In this document: piece after piece, positions 18,900 through 27,842 of the stretch | Layout of the letters: each line of letters starts with the position of its first letter | Position numbering within the stretch: the stretch's first letter is position 1 | DNA from: Blastomonas sp. | GTDB taxonomy: Bacteria > Pseudomonadota > Alphaproteobacteria > Sphingomonadales > Sphingomonadaceae | Assembly (NCBI RefSeq): GCF_030373265.1 | Contig: NZ_JAUCZC010000003.1 | Coordinates: 124,001 to 188,000, forward strand | Reading direction: 5' to 3' | Length of the DNA stretch: 64,000 bases | Program-made: the position numbers and the translations under genes | The notes under the pieces: model-generated | Databases searched by the model: none | Seen by the model: only the letters and a program-made list of their open reading frames with translations | What the model was told of the DNA's origin: nothing

Positions 18900-20162
18900 T
18901 CAAGCCTCGACCGCATCCAGCCCATAGGCCGTGTGCAGCACGCGCACCGCCAGCTCGGTATAATCCTCTTCGATCAGCACGCTGACCTTGATCTCGCTGG
19001 TCGAGATCGCAACAATGTTGACGCCGCGATCGGCGAGCGCCTTGAACATCGTCGCGGCAACACCCGCATGGCTCTTCATGCCGACGCCGACCACGGAGAT
19101 CTTGGCGACGTTGGTATCCGGGATGATGCGGTTGAACCCGATCTCGCTTTTTGCCGCCTCAAGCAGGTCGAGCGAGCGCGCCAGATCAGCCGCGGGGACG
19201 GTGAAGGTCACGTCGGTCTCGCCCTTGTCGCGGCCCACGTTCTGGATAATCATGTCGACGTTGATCGCCGCCTCGGCAAGGGGGCCAAAGATGTTGGCCA
19301 CCGCGCCCGGCTTGTCGGGCACGCGGGTCAGCGTGATCTTGGCTTCGTTCTTGTCGTGCGCAATGCCGGTGATCAGCTGGCGTTCCATGTCCATTCCTTC
19401 CAGTTCTTCATCGCTCACGATCATCGTGCCGGGGATCGTATCGGCTGCGGGTGCATCATCGTCGATGAACGAGGAGAGAACCTGAACGCGCACGCCTTCC
19501 TTCATCGCAAGGCCGACAGAACGCGTCTGCAGCACCTTGGCGCCGACGCTCGCGAGCTCGAGCATTTCCTCGTAGGTCACATGGCGCAATTTGCGCGCCT
19601 TGGCGACGATCCGCGGGTCGGTGGTGTAGACCCCATCGACATCGGTGTAGATATCGCAGCGATCGGCCTTGACCGCCGCTGCCACCGCGACCGCCGAGGT
19701 GTCCGATCCGCCGCGACCCAGCGTGGTGATGCGCCCGGCCTCGCTGACGCCCTGGAAGCCCGGGATGACCGCAATGACGCCCTTCTGCATCTCGGCGATC
19801 AGCGCATCGGCATCGATCGTCTCGACCCGCGCCTTGGCATGCGCCTCGACGGTGCGGATCGGCAATTGCCAGCCCAGCCAGCTGCGTGCCTGCGCACCCA
19901 GCGCCTGCAGCGCGATCGCCAGCAGCCCGCTGGTGACCTGCTCGCCGCTGGCGACGACGACGTCGTATTCTGCCGGATCGTACAGCGGGTTGGCCTCGCG
20001 GCAGAAATTGACCAGCCGGTCGGTCTCGCCCGCCATGGCCGAGACGACAACAGCGACCTCGTGCCCGGCGTCCTGCTGACGCTTGACGATCCGCGCCACC
20101 CGGCGGATGCGCTCTGTCCCGGCCATCGATGTGCCGCCGAATTTCATGACGATCCGTGCCAT
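18900..20162 (-). CDS. lysC: Aspartate kinase
   Basis: MARIVMKFGGTSMAGTERIRRVA, GRGGSDTSAVAVAAA, C-terminal ACT domains. Confidence 0.95.
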   Translation of the reverse strand: MARIVMKFGGTSMAGTERIRRVARIVKRQQDAGHEVAVVVSAMAGETDRLVNFCREANPLYDPAEYDVVVASGEQVTSGLLAIALQALGAQARSWLGWQLPIRTVEAHAKARVETIDADALIAEMQKGVIAVIPGFQGVSEAGRITTLGRGGSDTSAVAVAAAVKADRCDIYTDVDGVYTTDPRIVAKARKLRHVTYEEMLELASVGAKVLQTRSVGLAMKEGVRVQVLSSFIDDDAPAADTIPGTMIVSDEELEGMDMERQLITGIAHDKNEAKITLTRVPDKPGAVANIFGPLAEAAINVDMIIQNVGRDKGETDVTFTVPAADLARSLDLLEAAKSEIGFNRIIPDTNVAKISVVGVGMKSHAGVAATMFKALADRGVNIVAISTSEIKVSVLIEEDYTELAVRVLHTAYGLDAVEA

Positions 20163-20231
20163 TGCCCGTTCGTACTTTCCCTTATGCGAAGTTCGCCCCT
20201 ATAGTCGGGCGCTGCATAGAGAGGCCCCAAG

Positions 20232-20981
20232 ATGAACGCAAGCACCGGAACCGCAGAAGCCCGTAACGGAACCATCGATCCCAAAGAGGCGGCGCATTTC
20301 GGGCGGCTGGCGGCGGAATGGTGGGACCCGAAGGGCGAATCGGCGATGCTGCACCGGCTGAACCCGGTGCGGCTGGCCTATATCCGCAACGCCATCGACC
20401 ATCACTGGCCCGATGCCGGCGCGGCGCGGAAACCTCTGGCAGGCAAAACCGCGATCGATGTCGGTTGCGGTGCGGGCCTGCTCGCCGAACCGCTCGCCCG
20501 GCTGGGCGCGAGCGTCACCGGACTGGATGCAGCGTCGGAAAACGTCGCAGTCGCGAGCGCACACGCAGACGCGGTTGGACTGCAGATCGACTATCGCTGC
20601 GCCGATATCGAGACGTTGGAGGGCGAGACCTTCGACCTCGTCACCTCGATGGAGGTGATCGAGCATGTCACCGATCCGGCAGCGTTCATCGCTGCGCTGG
20701 AACGCGTGCTGGCACCGGGCGGGCTGATGCTGCTGTCCACGCCCAACCGCACCACGCTGTCGCGGATCATGCTGGTCGAGACTGCAGAACGCATCGGCCA
20801 AGTGCCGCGCGGCACGCACGACTGGCACAAGTTCCTGACACCCGAAGACCTGACCGCCCATTTGCACGCGGCCGGGCTGACCGTGCGCGACACCCGCGGC
20901 ATCGCGTGGGATCCGCTCAAGGGGCTGCACCTCAGCGACAATCTGGCGCTCAATTATCTGATGGCGGTGGTGCGGGAATGA
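20232..20981 (+). CDS. ubiG: Ubiquinone biosynthesis O-methyltransferase
   Basis: HFGRLAAEWWDPKGESAMLHRLNPVRLAYI, DVGCGAGLLAEPLARLGASVTGLDAA, HDWHKFLTPEDL. Confidence 0.95.
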   Translation: MNASTGTAEARNGTIDPKEAAHFGRLAAEWWDPKGESAMLHRLNPVRLAYIRNAIDHHWPDAGAARKPLAGKTAIDVGCGAGLLAEPLARLGASVTGLDAASENVAVASAHADAVGLQIDYRCADIETLEGETFDLVTSMEVIEHVTDPAAFIAALERVLAPGGLMLLSTPNRTTLSRIMLVETAERIGQVPRGTHDWHKFLTPEDLTAHLHAAGLTVRDTRGIAWDPLKGLHLSDNLALNYLMAVVRE

Positions 20982-20982
20982 T

Positions 20983-21273
20983 TCAGAGCTGGCCTGCCGC
21001 ATTCATCCGCTGATGCAGGATTCGCACGACGGAAATGCCGGTATTAGTTTCACGGAAGTAAATGACGTGCCGTCCAACGCCCTGGCGGCGATAACCCTGC
21101 CGGATTGCATCGCATGTTGGCGCTCTGAGCGGCGCGTTTGCCAGAACGGTACAGGCCTGCTCGATGAAGTCGGTATAATCCGTAGCCTGCGCCAGGCCCC
21201 ATTGGGCCACGGTGTAATCGAAAATGCTGTCGAGATCGCGCTGTGCCGCCGGGGTCAGGCGATATTCAGCCAT
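20983..21273 (-). CDS. parE: ParE/RelE-superfamily toxin
   Basis: [49 protein letters not shown]. Confidence 0.88.
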   Translation of the reverse strand: MAEYRLTPAAQRDLDSIFDYTVAQWGLAQATDYTDFIEQACTVLANAPLRAPTCDAIRQGYRRQGVGRHVIYFRETNTGISVVRILHQRMNAAGQL

Positions 21274-21511
21274 GCTGCTTTAGTTTGCGCTGCTTGAAGG
21301 CGGCAAAATCGAAAGCTTCCGGTTCGCCGCTCCGTTCGCCTTCGATCAGCGCAGCGCGGATGGTTTCGATTTCGAGATGGCGCACTTGCGCCTGGCGAAT
21401 GAGATCGCGGATCGCCTCGCTATCGTTGGTATAGTTTCCCGATGAAATCTGCTCGGCAATCCAGTCGTCTTGCTGTGTGGTCAGGGTTATCGTTTTGCGG
21501 ATCGTGGCCAT
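21266..21511 (-). CDS. parD: ParD-type ribbon-helix-helix antitoxin
   Basis: ITLTTQQDDWIAEQISSGNYTNDSEAIRDLIRQ; overlaps the toxin gene by 8 nt. Confidence 0.88.
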   Translation of the reverse strand: MATIRKTITLTTQQDDWIAEQISSGNYTNDSEAIRDLIRQAQVRHLEIETIRAALIEGERSGEPEAFDFAAFKQRKLKQHG

Positions 21512-21583
21512 CTGCTGTCATCCACCAAAGATCGTCATACTATTGGTGCGCTATAGCAGATTGGGCGGTTGGGCGCCAGCGAC

Positions 21584-23134
21584 CTACTCCTCGTAGCCCC
21601 CCGCCATATAGTCCTCGCGTGCCAGATCGCTAAACTTGGTGAACTCGCTTTCGAAGCGCAGCTGGACGTTGCCGGTGGAGCCGTGGCGCTGCTTGGCGAT
21701 CACCACCGTTGCCTTGCCCTGAACCTTCAGGTGCTTTTCCATCCACGCGCCGTATTTCTCGGCCTCTTCCGAGGTGCTGTTCTCGTCGGGTACCGTCGGC
21801 TGCAGCGCCTGGTGGTAATATTCGTCGCGATAGATGAACATCACGATATCAGCGTCCTGCTCGATCGAGCCGGATTCGCGCAGATCCGATAGCTGCGGGC
21901 GCTTGTCTTCGCGGCTTTCGACCGCGCGGCTGAGCTGCGACAGTGCCATCACCGGGAGCTGGAGCTCTTTGGCGAGCGTCTTGAGCCCGCGGCTGATCTC
22001 CGAGATTTCGTTGACTCGGCCCTCGTTGCGCCCCGTGCCCTGCAACAGCTGGAGATAATCGACGACGATGAAGCCGATGTCGTGCTTGCGCTTGAGGCGG
22101 CGCGCGCGGGCGCGCAGCGCTGCAATCGTCAGGCCCGGCGTATCGTCGATGAACAACGGCAGGTCCTCGAGCTCCTGCGAGGCGGTGACCAGCCGCTGGA
22201 ACTCGTTGCGCGCGATCTGGCCCATGCGCAGCTTCTCCGAGCTGATCCGCGATTGCTCGGCCAGGATACGCGTCGCCAGCTGGTCGGAGGACATTTCGAG
22301 GCTGAAGAACGCGGTCTTGGCGCCGACATTCTTGTCGTCCTCGATCCCTGCGGCCTTGTCGAGCCGCCAGCGCGCCGCGGCATTGAACGCGATGTTGGTG
22401 GCGAGCGAGGTCTTGCCCATCCCTGGACGTCCGGCGAGGATCAGCAGATCGGACGGATGCAGACCACCGATCTTGGCGTTGAGGTCGGTCAGGCCGGTGG
22501 TGACGCCCGAGACATGGCCGCCGCTGTTGAGCGCCTTTTCGACCATGCTCAAGGCGGTTCTGGTCGCGACGTTGAAGTGCACCGCACCGCCGCCTTCGCC
22601 CTCGCCCTGCGCGACGTTGTAGAGCGCCGCTTCGGCCTGCTCGATCTGGCCCATCGGATCGACGGTGTCCGAGGTGTCCATGGCCTTGTCGACCAGGGTC
22701 CGCCCGACCTGGATCAGCTCGCGCAGCAGCGCGAGATTGTAGATCTGGTCGGCAAAGTCGCGTGCGCCGATCAGCCCGCCGGCATCGCCTGTGAGCCGTG
22801 CCAGATAGCGCATGCCGCCCAATTCGGCGAGGCCAGCGTCCTTCTCGAAGAACGGCTTGAGCGTCACCGGGGTAACGGTGACGTTCTTGTCGATCAGCCG
22901 CATGATCTGCGCATACAGCCGCTGGTGGACGCTCTCGAAGAAATGCTCCGCCTTGAGCCGCGCGCTAACCTCTTCGGCGATTCGGTTGTCGATCAGCAGA
23001 GCGCCCAGAAACGCGGCCTCTGCCTCGATGTTGCGGGGCAGCTTGGCCTCGGGCGTATCGCGCGCCAAGGGCGCGGCGATCTGCGGCGGGAGCACAGGCG
23101 AGGGAGCGGACTGGATAAGCGTGTCTTCAGGCAT
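21584..23134 (-). CDS. dnaB: Replicative DNA helicase
   Basis: LPRNIEAEAAFLGALLIDN, LAGRPGMGKTSLATNIA, DYLQLLQG, DLRESGSIEQDADIVMFIYR. Confidence 0.95.
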   Translation of the reverse strand: MPEDTLIQSAPSPVLPPQIAAPLARDTPEAKLPRNIEAEAAFLGALLIDNRIAEEVSARLKAEHFFESVHQRLYAQIMRLIDKNVTVTPVTLKPFFEKDAGLAELGGMRYLARLTGDAGGLIGARDFADQIYNLALLRELIQVGRTLVDKAMDTSDTVDPMGQIEQAEAALYNVAQGEGEGGGAVHFNVATRTALSMVEKALNSGGHVSGVTTGLTDLNAKIGGLHPSDLLILAGRPGMGKTSLATNIAFNAAARWRLDKAAGIEDDKNVGAKTAFFSLEMSSDQLATRILAEQSRISSEKLRMGQIARNEFQRLVTASQELEDLPLFIDDTPGLTIAALRARARRLKRKHDIGFIVVDYLQLLQGTGRNEGRVNEISEISRGLKTLAKELQLPVMALSQLSRAVESREDKRPQLSDLRESGSIEQDADIVMFIYRDEYYHQALQPTVPDENSTSEEAEKYGAWMEKHLKVQGKATVVIAKQRHGSTGNVQLRFESEFTKFSDLAREDYMAGGYEE

Positions 23135-23272
23135 CCGGCCATATTCGACGCGGACGCTGTGGCGCGCAAGGCACTGCGGGCAATAATCGTGTGGACAAGG
23201 CCGGGGACATCCAGGAACGCCGGTTTTTCCGCTTGCCCAGCCCGGATGCATAGGCGAAAGACTTGCCCTCAT

Positions 23273-23755
23273 ATGTCCGATCCCCGCATCATCCACGTCG
23301 AGCTCGACGAGCAGACCATCCTGTGGCGCAACGCGGATATCGAGCAGGAACGGCGGATCGCCATCTTCGATCTGATCGAGGACAATTTCTTCAAGCCGCT
23401 GAAGGACTATCCTGACGGCTATGCAGGTCCCTTCCGGTTGAGCCTTGCGGTGTTTGAAGGGCGCCTTGCGATCACCATCGCGCGCGAGGACAGCACCCAT
23501 CTGGAAACGCTGGTGCTGGCGCTGGGACGCTTCCGCCGCCCGATCCGCGAATATTTCGCGATCTGCGACAGCTATTACCAGGCGATCCGCAAGGCGACCG
23601 CTCAGGAGATCGAGACGATCGACATGGCGCGGCGCGGTGTGCACAACGAAGCCGCCGAACTGCTGGTCGAACGGCTGCAGGACAAGATCGAGATCGATTT
23701 TCCCACCGCTCGGCGGCTGTTCACGCTGATCTGCGTGCTGCACATCAAGGGCTGA
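23273..23755 (+). CDS. UPF0262 family protein
   Basis: IIHVELDEQTILWRNADIEQERRIAIFDLIEDNFF...RRGVHNEAAELLVERL. Confidence 0.85.
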   Translation: MSDPRIIHVELDEQTILWRNADIEQERRIAIFDLIEDNFFKPLKDYPDGYAGPFRLSLAVFEGRLAITIAREDSTHLETLVLALGRFRRPIREYFAICDSYYQAIRKATAQEIETIDMARRGVHNEAAELLVERLQDKIEIDFPTARRLFTLICVLHIKG

Positions 23756-23766
23756 CCAGAGCAGCC

Positions 23767-24459
23767 ATGCGGACATCGACCCTGAAACGCTGGACCATCG
23801 GCCTTTTGCTGCTTGCCCTGTTGCTGGCGGTGCTGGGCGGGCTGATCTGGGGCGGAATCACCGGCTGGGCGCCGTCGCGCAAGGATTACCCGGTGCAGGG
23901 CCTGTATGTCAGCGCCGCCGATGGCGATCTGGCCTGGCCGACATTGGCAGCAATGGGCGCAGATTTCGCCTATATCCGCGCCAGTGCAGGTGGCGCAGCC
24001 CGCGATCGGCGCTTTGCCGACAATATCGAGGGCGCTCGCGCCACCGGCATGCGCTATGGCGCGGTGCACGAGTTCAGCCTGTGTGCGGGCGAAGCACAGC
24101 AGGCAGAACTGTTCATCACCACCGTGCCGCGTGATCCGGAAATGCTGCCCCCGGTGGTCAGTCTCGATCTCAACGAGAGCTGCGCCACGCGCCCCAACCG
24201 CGCAATGCTGCTGGGCGAGCTCAACACCTTTTTGAACCAGATCGAGAGCCATGCTGGCAAACCTGCGCTACTGAGGATTTCCGCCGCGTTCGAAAGCGCC
24301 TATGAGATCAGCGACGGCCTGTCGCGCACGGTCTGGCTGATCGGCGATTTCGTGCCGCCCGATTATGCCGCCAAGCGCTGGGTGATGTGGCAGTCGAGCA
24401 GCTTTTACCGGATCAATGGCGCGCCCGATGGCGTGCGCTGGAATGTGGTGCAACCATGA
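23767..24459 (+). CDS. GH25-like (lysozyme-fold) membrane-anchored protein, catalytic residues apparently altered
   Basis: N-terminal TM; YPVQGLYVSAADGDLAWPTLAAMGADFAYIRAS, RFADNIEGARATGMRYGAVHEFS, WVMWQSSS. Confidence 0.75.
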   Translation: MRTSTLKRWTIGLLLLALLLAVLGGLIWGGITGWAPSRKDYPVQGLYVSAADGDLAWPTLAAMGADFAYIRASAGGAARDRRFADNIEGARATGMRYGAVHEFSLCAGEAQQAELFITTVPRDPEMLPPVVSLDLNESCATRPNRAMLLGELNTFLNQIESHAGKPALLRISAAFESAYEISDGLSRTVWLIGDFVPPDYAAKRWVMWQSSSFYRINGAPDGVRWNVVQP

Positions 24460-24902
24460 CCGATGAAACCGCGACACGCGAACTTCTGGACGCCGCGCGC
24501 GCCGCGGCGCTGACGGCCTATGCGCCCTATTCGGGCTTCCATGTCGGCGCGGCGTTCCGCTTCGATGACGGCACCATCGTCACCGGAAGCAATTTCGAGA
24601 ACGCAAGCTATGGCCTGGCGATCTGCGCAGAGACCGCAGCTGCGATCGCCGCCAATCTGCAGGGACGGCGCACCGGGCTGGTCGAGGTCGCGATCATGGG
24701 TGGCCCGCTGGCCGAGGAAGGCGCGCTTGCCCCCACGGCGGCGCCCGTCACCCCCTGCGGTCGCTGCCGCCAGGTGATGAACGAGCTTGCGCAACTGGGC
24801 GGCACCGATCCGATCGTCTATTCAGGGCATGCCACCGGCTGGATCGAACATCGGCTCTCGGTGCTCTTGCCAGCCGCGTTCGGCCCGGCCAATCTGGAGT
24901 AA
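24456..24902 (+). CDS. cdd: Cytidine deaminase
   Basis: AYAPYSGFHVGAAFRFDDG, NFENASYGLAICAETAA, TPCGRCRQVMNE. Confidence 0.92.
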   Translation: MTDETATRELLDAARAAALTAYAPYSGFHVGAAFRFDDGTIVTGSNFENASYGLAICAETAAAIAANLQGRRTGLVEVAIMGGPLAEEGALAPTAAPVTPCGRCRQVMNELAQLGGTDPIVYSGHATGWIEHRLSVLLPAAFGPANLE

Positions 24903-24914
24903 CACCCTAACCCC

Positions 24915-24983
24915 GTCACCCCCGCGGACGCGGGGGTCCCGCTTTGCACCCGCCAGCGGGATTCCCGCGTTCGCGGGAATGAC
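24915..24983. repeat. REP-like palindrome, GTCACCCCCGCG...CGCGGGAATGAC family (copy 2)
   Basis: gtcacccccgcggacgcgggggtccc...gggattcccgcgttcgcgggaatgac. Confidence 0.75.
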
Positions 24984-25003
24984 GAAACAGGAGAGATATA
25001 GAA

Positions 25004-25558
25004 GTGTCCATCCTTTCCGACAAATGGATCCGCACCCAGGCGCACGAACACGCCATGATCGAGCCGTTTGTCGAGGCCCAGCGCCGCGATGGCTGCATTT
25101 CCTATGGCCTGTCGTCGTATGGCTATGACGCGCGGGTGGCGGACGAGTTCAAGATTTTCACCAACGTCAACTCGTCGGTGGTCGATCCCAAGCAGTTCGA
25201 CCCCAACAGCTTTGTCGACCGCAAGACCGATGTCTGCATCATCCCGCCCAATTCGTTCGCGCTCGCCCGCACGGTCGAGTATTTCCGCGTGCCGCGCGAC
25301 GTGCTGGTGATCTGTCTGGGCAAATCGACCTATGCGCGCTGCGGAATCATCGTCAACGTCACCCCGCTCGAGCCAGGCTGGGAGGGGCATGTGACGCTGG
25401 AGTTCAGCAACACCACGCCGCTTCCCGCCAAGATTTACGCCAACGAAGGCGCGTGCCAATTCCTGTTTCTGCAGGGCAACGAGCCGTGCGAGACCAGCTA
25501 TGCCGACCGCGCGGGCAAATATATGGGCCAGCGCGGCGTGACGCTGCCCAAGCTTTGA
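25004..25558 (+). CDS. dcd: dCTP deaminase
   Basis: [65 protein letters not shown]. Confidence 0.95.
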   Translation: MSILSDKWIRTQAHEHAMIEPFVEAQRRDGCISYGLSSYGYDARVADEFKIFTNVNSSVVDPKQFDPNSFVDRKTDVCIIPPNSFALARTVEYFRVPRDVLVICLGKSTYARCGIIVNVTPLEPGWEGHVTLEFSNTTPLPAKIYANEGACQFLFLQGNEPCETSYADRAGKYMGQRGVTLPKL

Positions 25559-25600
25559 CTTAAGACCAACTGCAACAAGCCACGGATCAGGAGAGAGCCT

Positions 25601-26785
25601 ATGTCGCCCAGAGAAAACCGGGAATTCGATGTGATCGTCTATGGCGCGAGCGGCTTTACCGGGCGGCTTGTCGCTGAGTATCTGCAGACCACGTATGGCC
25701 AGGGCGGTGACGCTCCGAAATGGGCGGTCGCGGCGCGCTCTGCCGAGAAGATGACGTCCGTGCTCGCCGAAATGGGCCTGCCCGCCGATACCCCGGTGAT
25801 CGTCGCAGACGCCGACGCGCCGGAGACGATCGAAGCGATGGCCAAGCGCACCAAGGTCGTGCTCACCACGGTGGGCCCCTATCAGCTCTATGGCGAGCCG
25901 CTGATCGCAGCCTGCGCGGCCAACGGCACCGATTATGTCGACCTGTGCGGCGAACCGGCCTGGATGCGCCAGATGATCGACAAATATGACGCTGCTGCAA
26001 AGGCAAGCGGCGCGCGGATCGTGTTCTCGACCGGCTTCGATTCGATCCCGTTCGATCTGGGCGTGCTGATGCTGCAGAAGGAGTGCCAGACCCGCTTCGG
26101 AAAGCCCGCACCGCGGATCAAGGGCCGCGTGCGCGCGATGCAGGGCACCTTTTCTGGTGGAACCGCCGCCTCGCTCAAGGCGACCATGGCGGCCGCGGCG
26201 AAGGACCCGGCGGTGCTGGGCTATCTGGTCAATCCGTTCAGCCTCGCGAACGGCTTCGAGGGGCCCGCGCAGCCCAAGGGCAACAAGCCAGAGCATGACG
26301 AGGCGCTCGGCAGCTGGGCCGCGCCGTTCATCATGGCACCGATCAACACCAAGAATGTCCACCGCACCAACGCGCTGCTCGGCCATGCCTATGGCGCAGA
26401 TTTCGTCTATGACGAGATGATGCTCACCGGTCCGGGCGACAAGGGCGAGGCAATCGCCAAGCACCTCGCCAACACCGACATGATGGGCGGCGAAGGCGGC
26501 CCCAAGCCCGGCGAAGGCCCCAGCAAGGAAGAGCGCGAGAACGGCTTTTATGACGTGCTGTTCATAGCCGAAATGCCCGATGGCGCGACGCAGAAATACG
26601 GCGTCAAGGGCGACAAGGACCCGGGCTATGGCTCCACCTCGAAGATGATCGCCGAAAGCGCGCTGTGTCTGGTGCAGGACGTGCCCGAAGGCGATGGCGG
26701 GATTGTAACCCCGGGCGCAGTGCTGGGCGAGCATCTGGTCAAGCGGCTCGAGGCGAAGGCCGGGTTGAGCTTCGCGGCGGAGTGA
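25601..26785 (+). CDS. Saccharopine dehydrogenase-like / trans-acting enoyl reductase family protein
   Basis: EFDVIVYGASGFTGRLVAEYL, DYVDLCGEPAWMRQMIDKYDAAAKASGARIVFSTGFDSIPFDLG. Confidence 0.87.
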   Translation: MSPRENREFDVIVYGASGFTGRLVAEYLQTTYGQGGDAPKWAVAARSAEKMTSVLAEMGLPADTPVIVADADAPETIEAMAKRTKVVLTTVGPYQLYGEPLIAACAANGTDYVDLCGEPAWMRQMIDKYDAAAKASGARIVFSTGFDSIPFDLGVLMLQKECQTRFGKPAPRIKGRVRAMQGTFSGGTAASLKATMAAAAKDPAVLGYLVNPFSLANGFEGPAQPKGNKPEHDEALGSWAAPFIMAPINTKNVHRTNALLGHAYGADFVYDEMMLTGPGDKGEAIAKHLANTDMMGGEGGPKPGEGPSKEERENGFYDVLFIAEMPDGATQKYGVKGDKDPGYGSTSKMIAESALCLVQDVPEGDGGIVTPGAVLGEHLVKRLEAKAGLSFAAE

Positions 26786-26829
26786 CGTGCAACCTGCCCC
26801 GGCAGGGGTTGGAAGGCGGCAGGCCTGAC

Positions 26830-26868
26830 GGAAGGGTGTCCATCGCTGCGCGTGGACGACACCCTTCC
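26830..26868. other. Strong intergenic hairpin without a U-tract
   Basis: GGAAGGGTGTC ... GACACCCTTCC (11-bp perfect arms). Confidence 0.6.
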
Positions 26869-26948
26869 ACCACGCCATCGCGCCTCCCGCGGGCAGCATA
26901 GTTTTATCCCAATTGCTGCACCTGCGAACAGCGGGGAGTTGAACTTTT

Positions 26949-26960
26949 CGCCAATTGGCG
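26949..26960. promoter_or_regulatory. 12-bp perfect palindrome in the spacer of a predicted promoter
   Basis: TTGAAC (26939-26944) - CGCCAATTGGCG (26949-26960) - CATATA (26961-26966); -35/-10 spacing 16 nt. Confidence 0.45.
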
Positions 26961-27018
26961 CATATAGCAGCCGCTTGGGGCATCGCACGACACAGACAAT
27001 TGAAGAATCGAACGCCAA

Positions 27019-27792
27019 ATGCTGAAGGCCTTGCTGCGCAGAAAGCCCAAACCGGCTGCCCCGATCGACACCGCGGCGCTGCCCGATGGCCGTCGCGTTT
27101 ATGCCATCGGCGATGTCCATGGGCGGCGCGACCTGCTCGACCTGCTGCTTGACCAGATCATCGCGGATGACCGAGCGCGCGGCCCTGCCGACACGCATAT
27201 CGTGTTCCTGGGCGATCTGATGGACCGCGGCCCGGACAGCTCCGGGGTGATCGACCGCGCGATGGAAGTGGCCCAGACACTGGGTGACAAGGCGCATTTC
27301 CTGATGGGCAACCACGAGGAAGTCTATCTCGGCGCGGCCACCGGCGACGAGAAGCTGGTGCGTTTCTTCTGCAAGATCGGCGGTCGCGAGACGATCCTGA
27401 GCTATGACATCGCGCCGCAGGAATATAACGAACTGAGCATGGAAGAGCTCGCCGCGCGGATGCCCGACCTGCTTTCGAAGCATCATGTCGATTTCGTATC
27501 CGGCTTCAAGGACCGGATCGTGATGGGCGATTATGCCTTCGTTCATGCCGGTGTCCGTCCTGGCGTATCGATCGAAGATCAACGGCCCAAGGACCTGCGC
27601 TGGATTCGCGAGGAGTTCATTATCGAGGATGCGCCACACGACAAATTGATCGTGCACGGCCACACCATCACCGACGATGTCGAGGAATGTTCCAATCGCA
27701 TCGGGATCGATACCGGCGCCTATATGAGCGGCGTGCTGACCGCCCTGTGCCTCGAGGGCGGCGAGCGCTGGTATCTCAAGACCGGACAATAG
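27019..27792 (+). CDS. Metallophosphoesterase / PPP-type serine-threonine phosphatase
   Basis: IGDVHGRRDLLD, FLGDLMDRGPDS, LMGNHEE, FVHAGVRPG, VHGHT. Confidence 0.92.
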   Translation: MLKALLRRKPKPAAPIDTAALPDGRRVYAIGDVHGRRDLLDLLLDQIIADDRARGPADTHIVFLGDLMDRGPDSSGVIDRAMEVAQTLGDKAHFLMGNHEEVYLGAATGDEKLVRFFCKIGGRETILSYDIAPQEYNELSMEELAARMPDLLSKHHVDFVSGFKDRIVMGDYAFVHAGVRPGVSIEDQRPKDLRWIREEFIIEDAPHDKLIVHGHTITDDVEECSNRIGIDTGAYMSGVLTALCLEGGERWYLKTGQ

Positions 27793-27842
27793 CGCATTCA
27801 AGGCGCTTGCACTGCCACACGACTTGGGCCAGCTTGGCCGCC

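Noticed and set aside
21584-23776. 730-aa start for DnaB
   Set aside because: The N-terminal 210 or so residues are antisense of the UPF0262 gene; the DnaB-like sequence begins near MPEDTLIQ at 23134.
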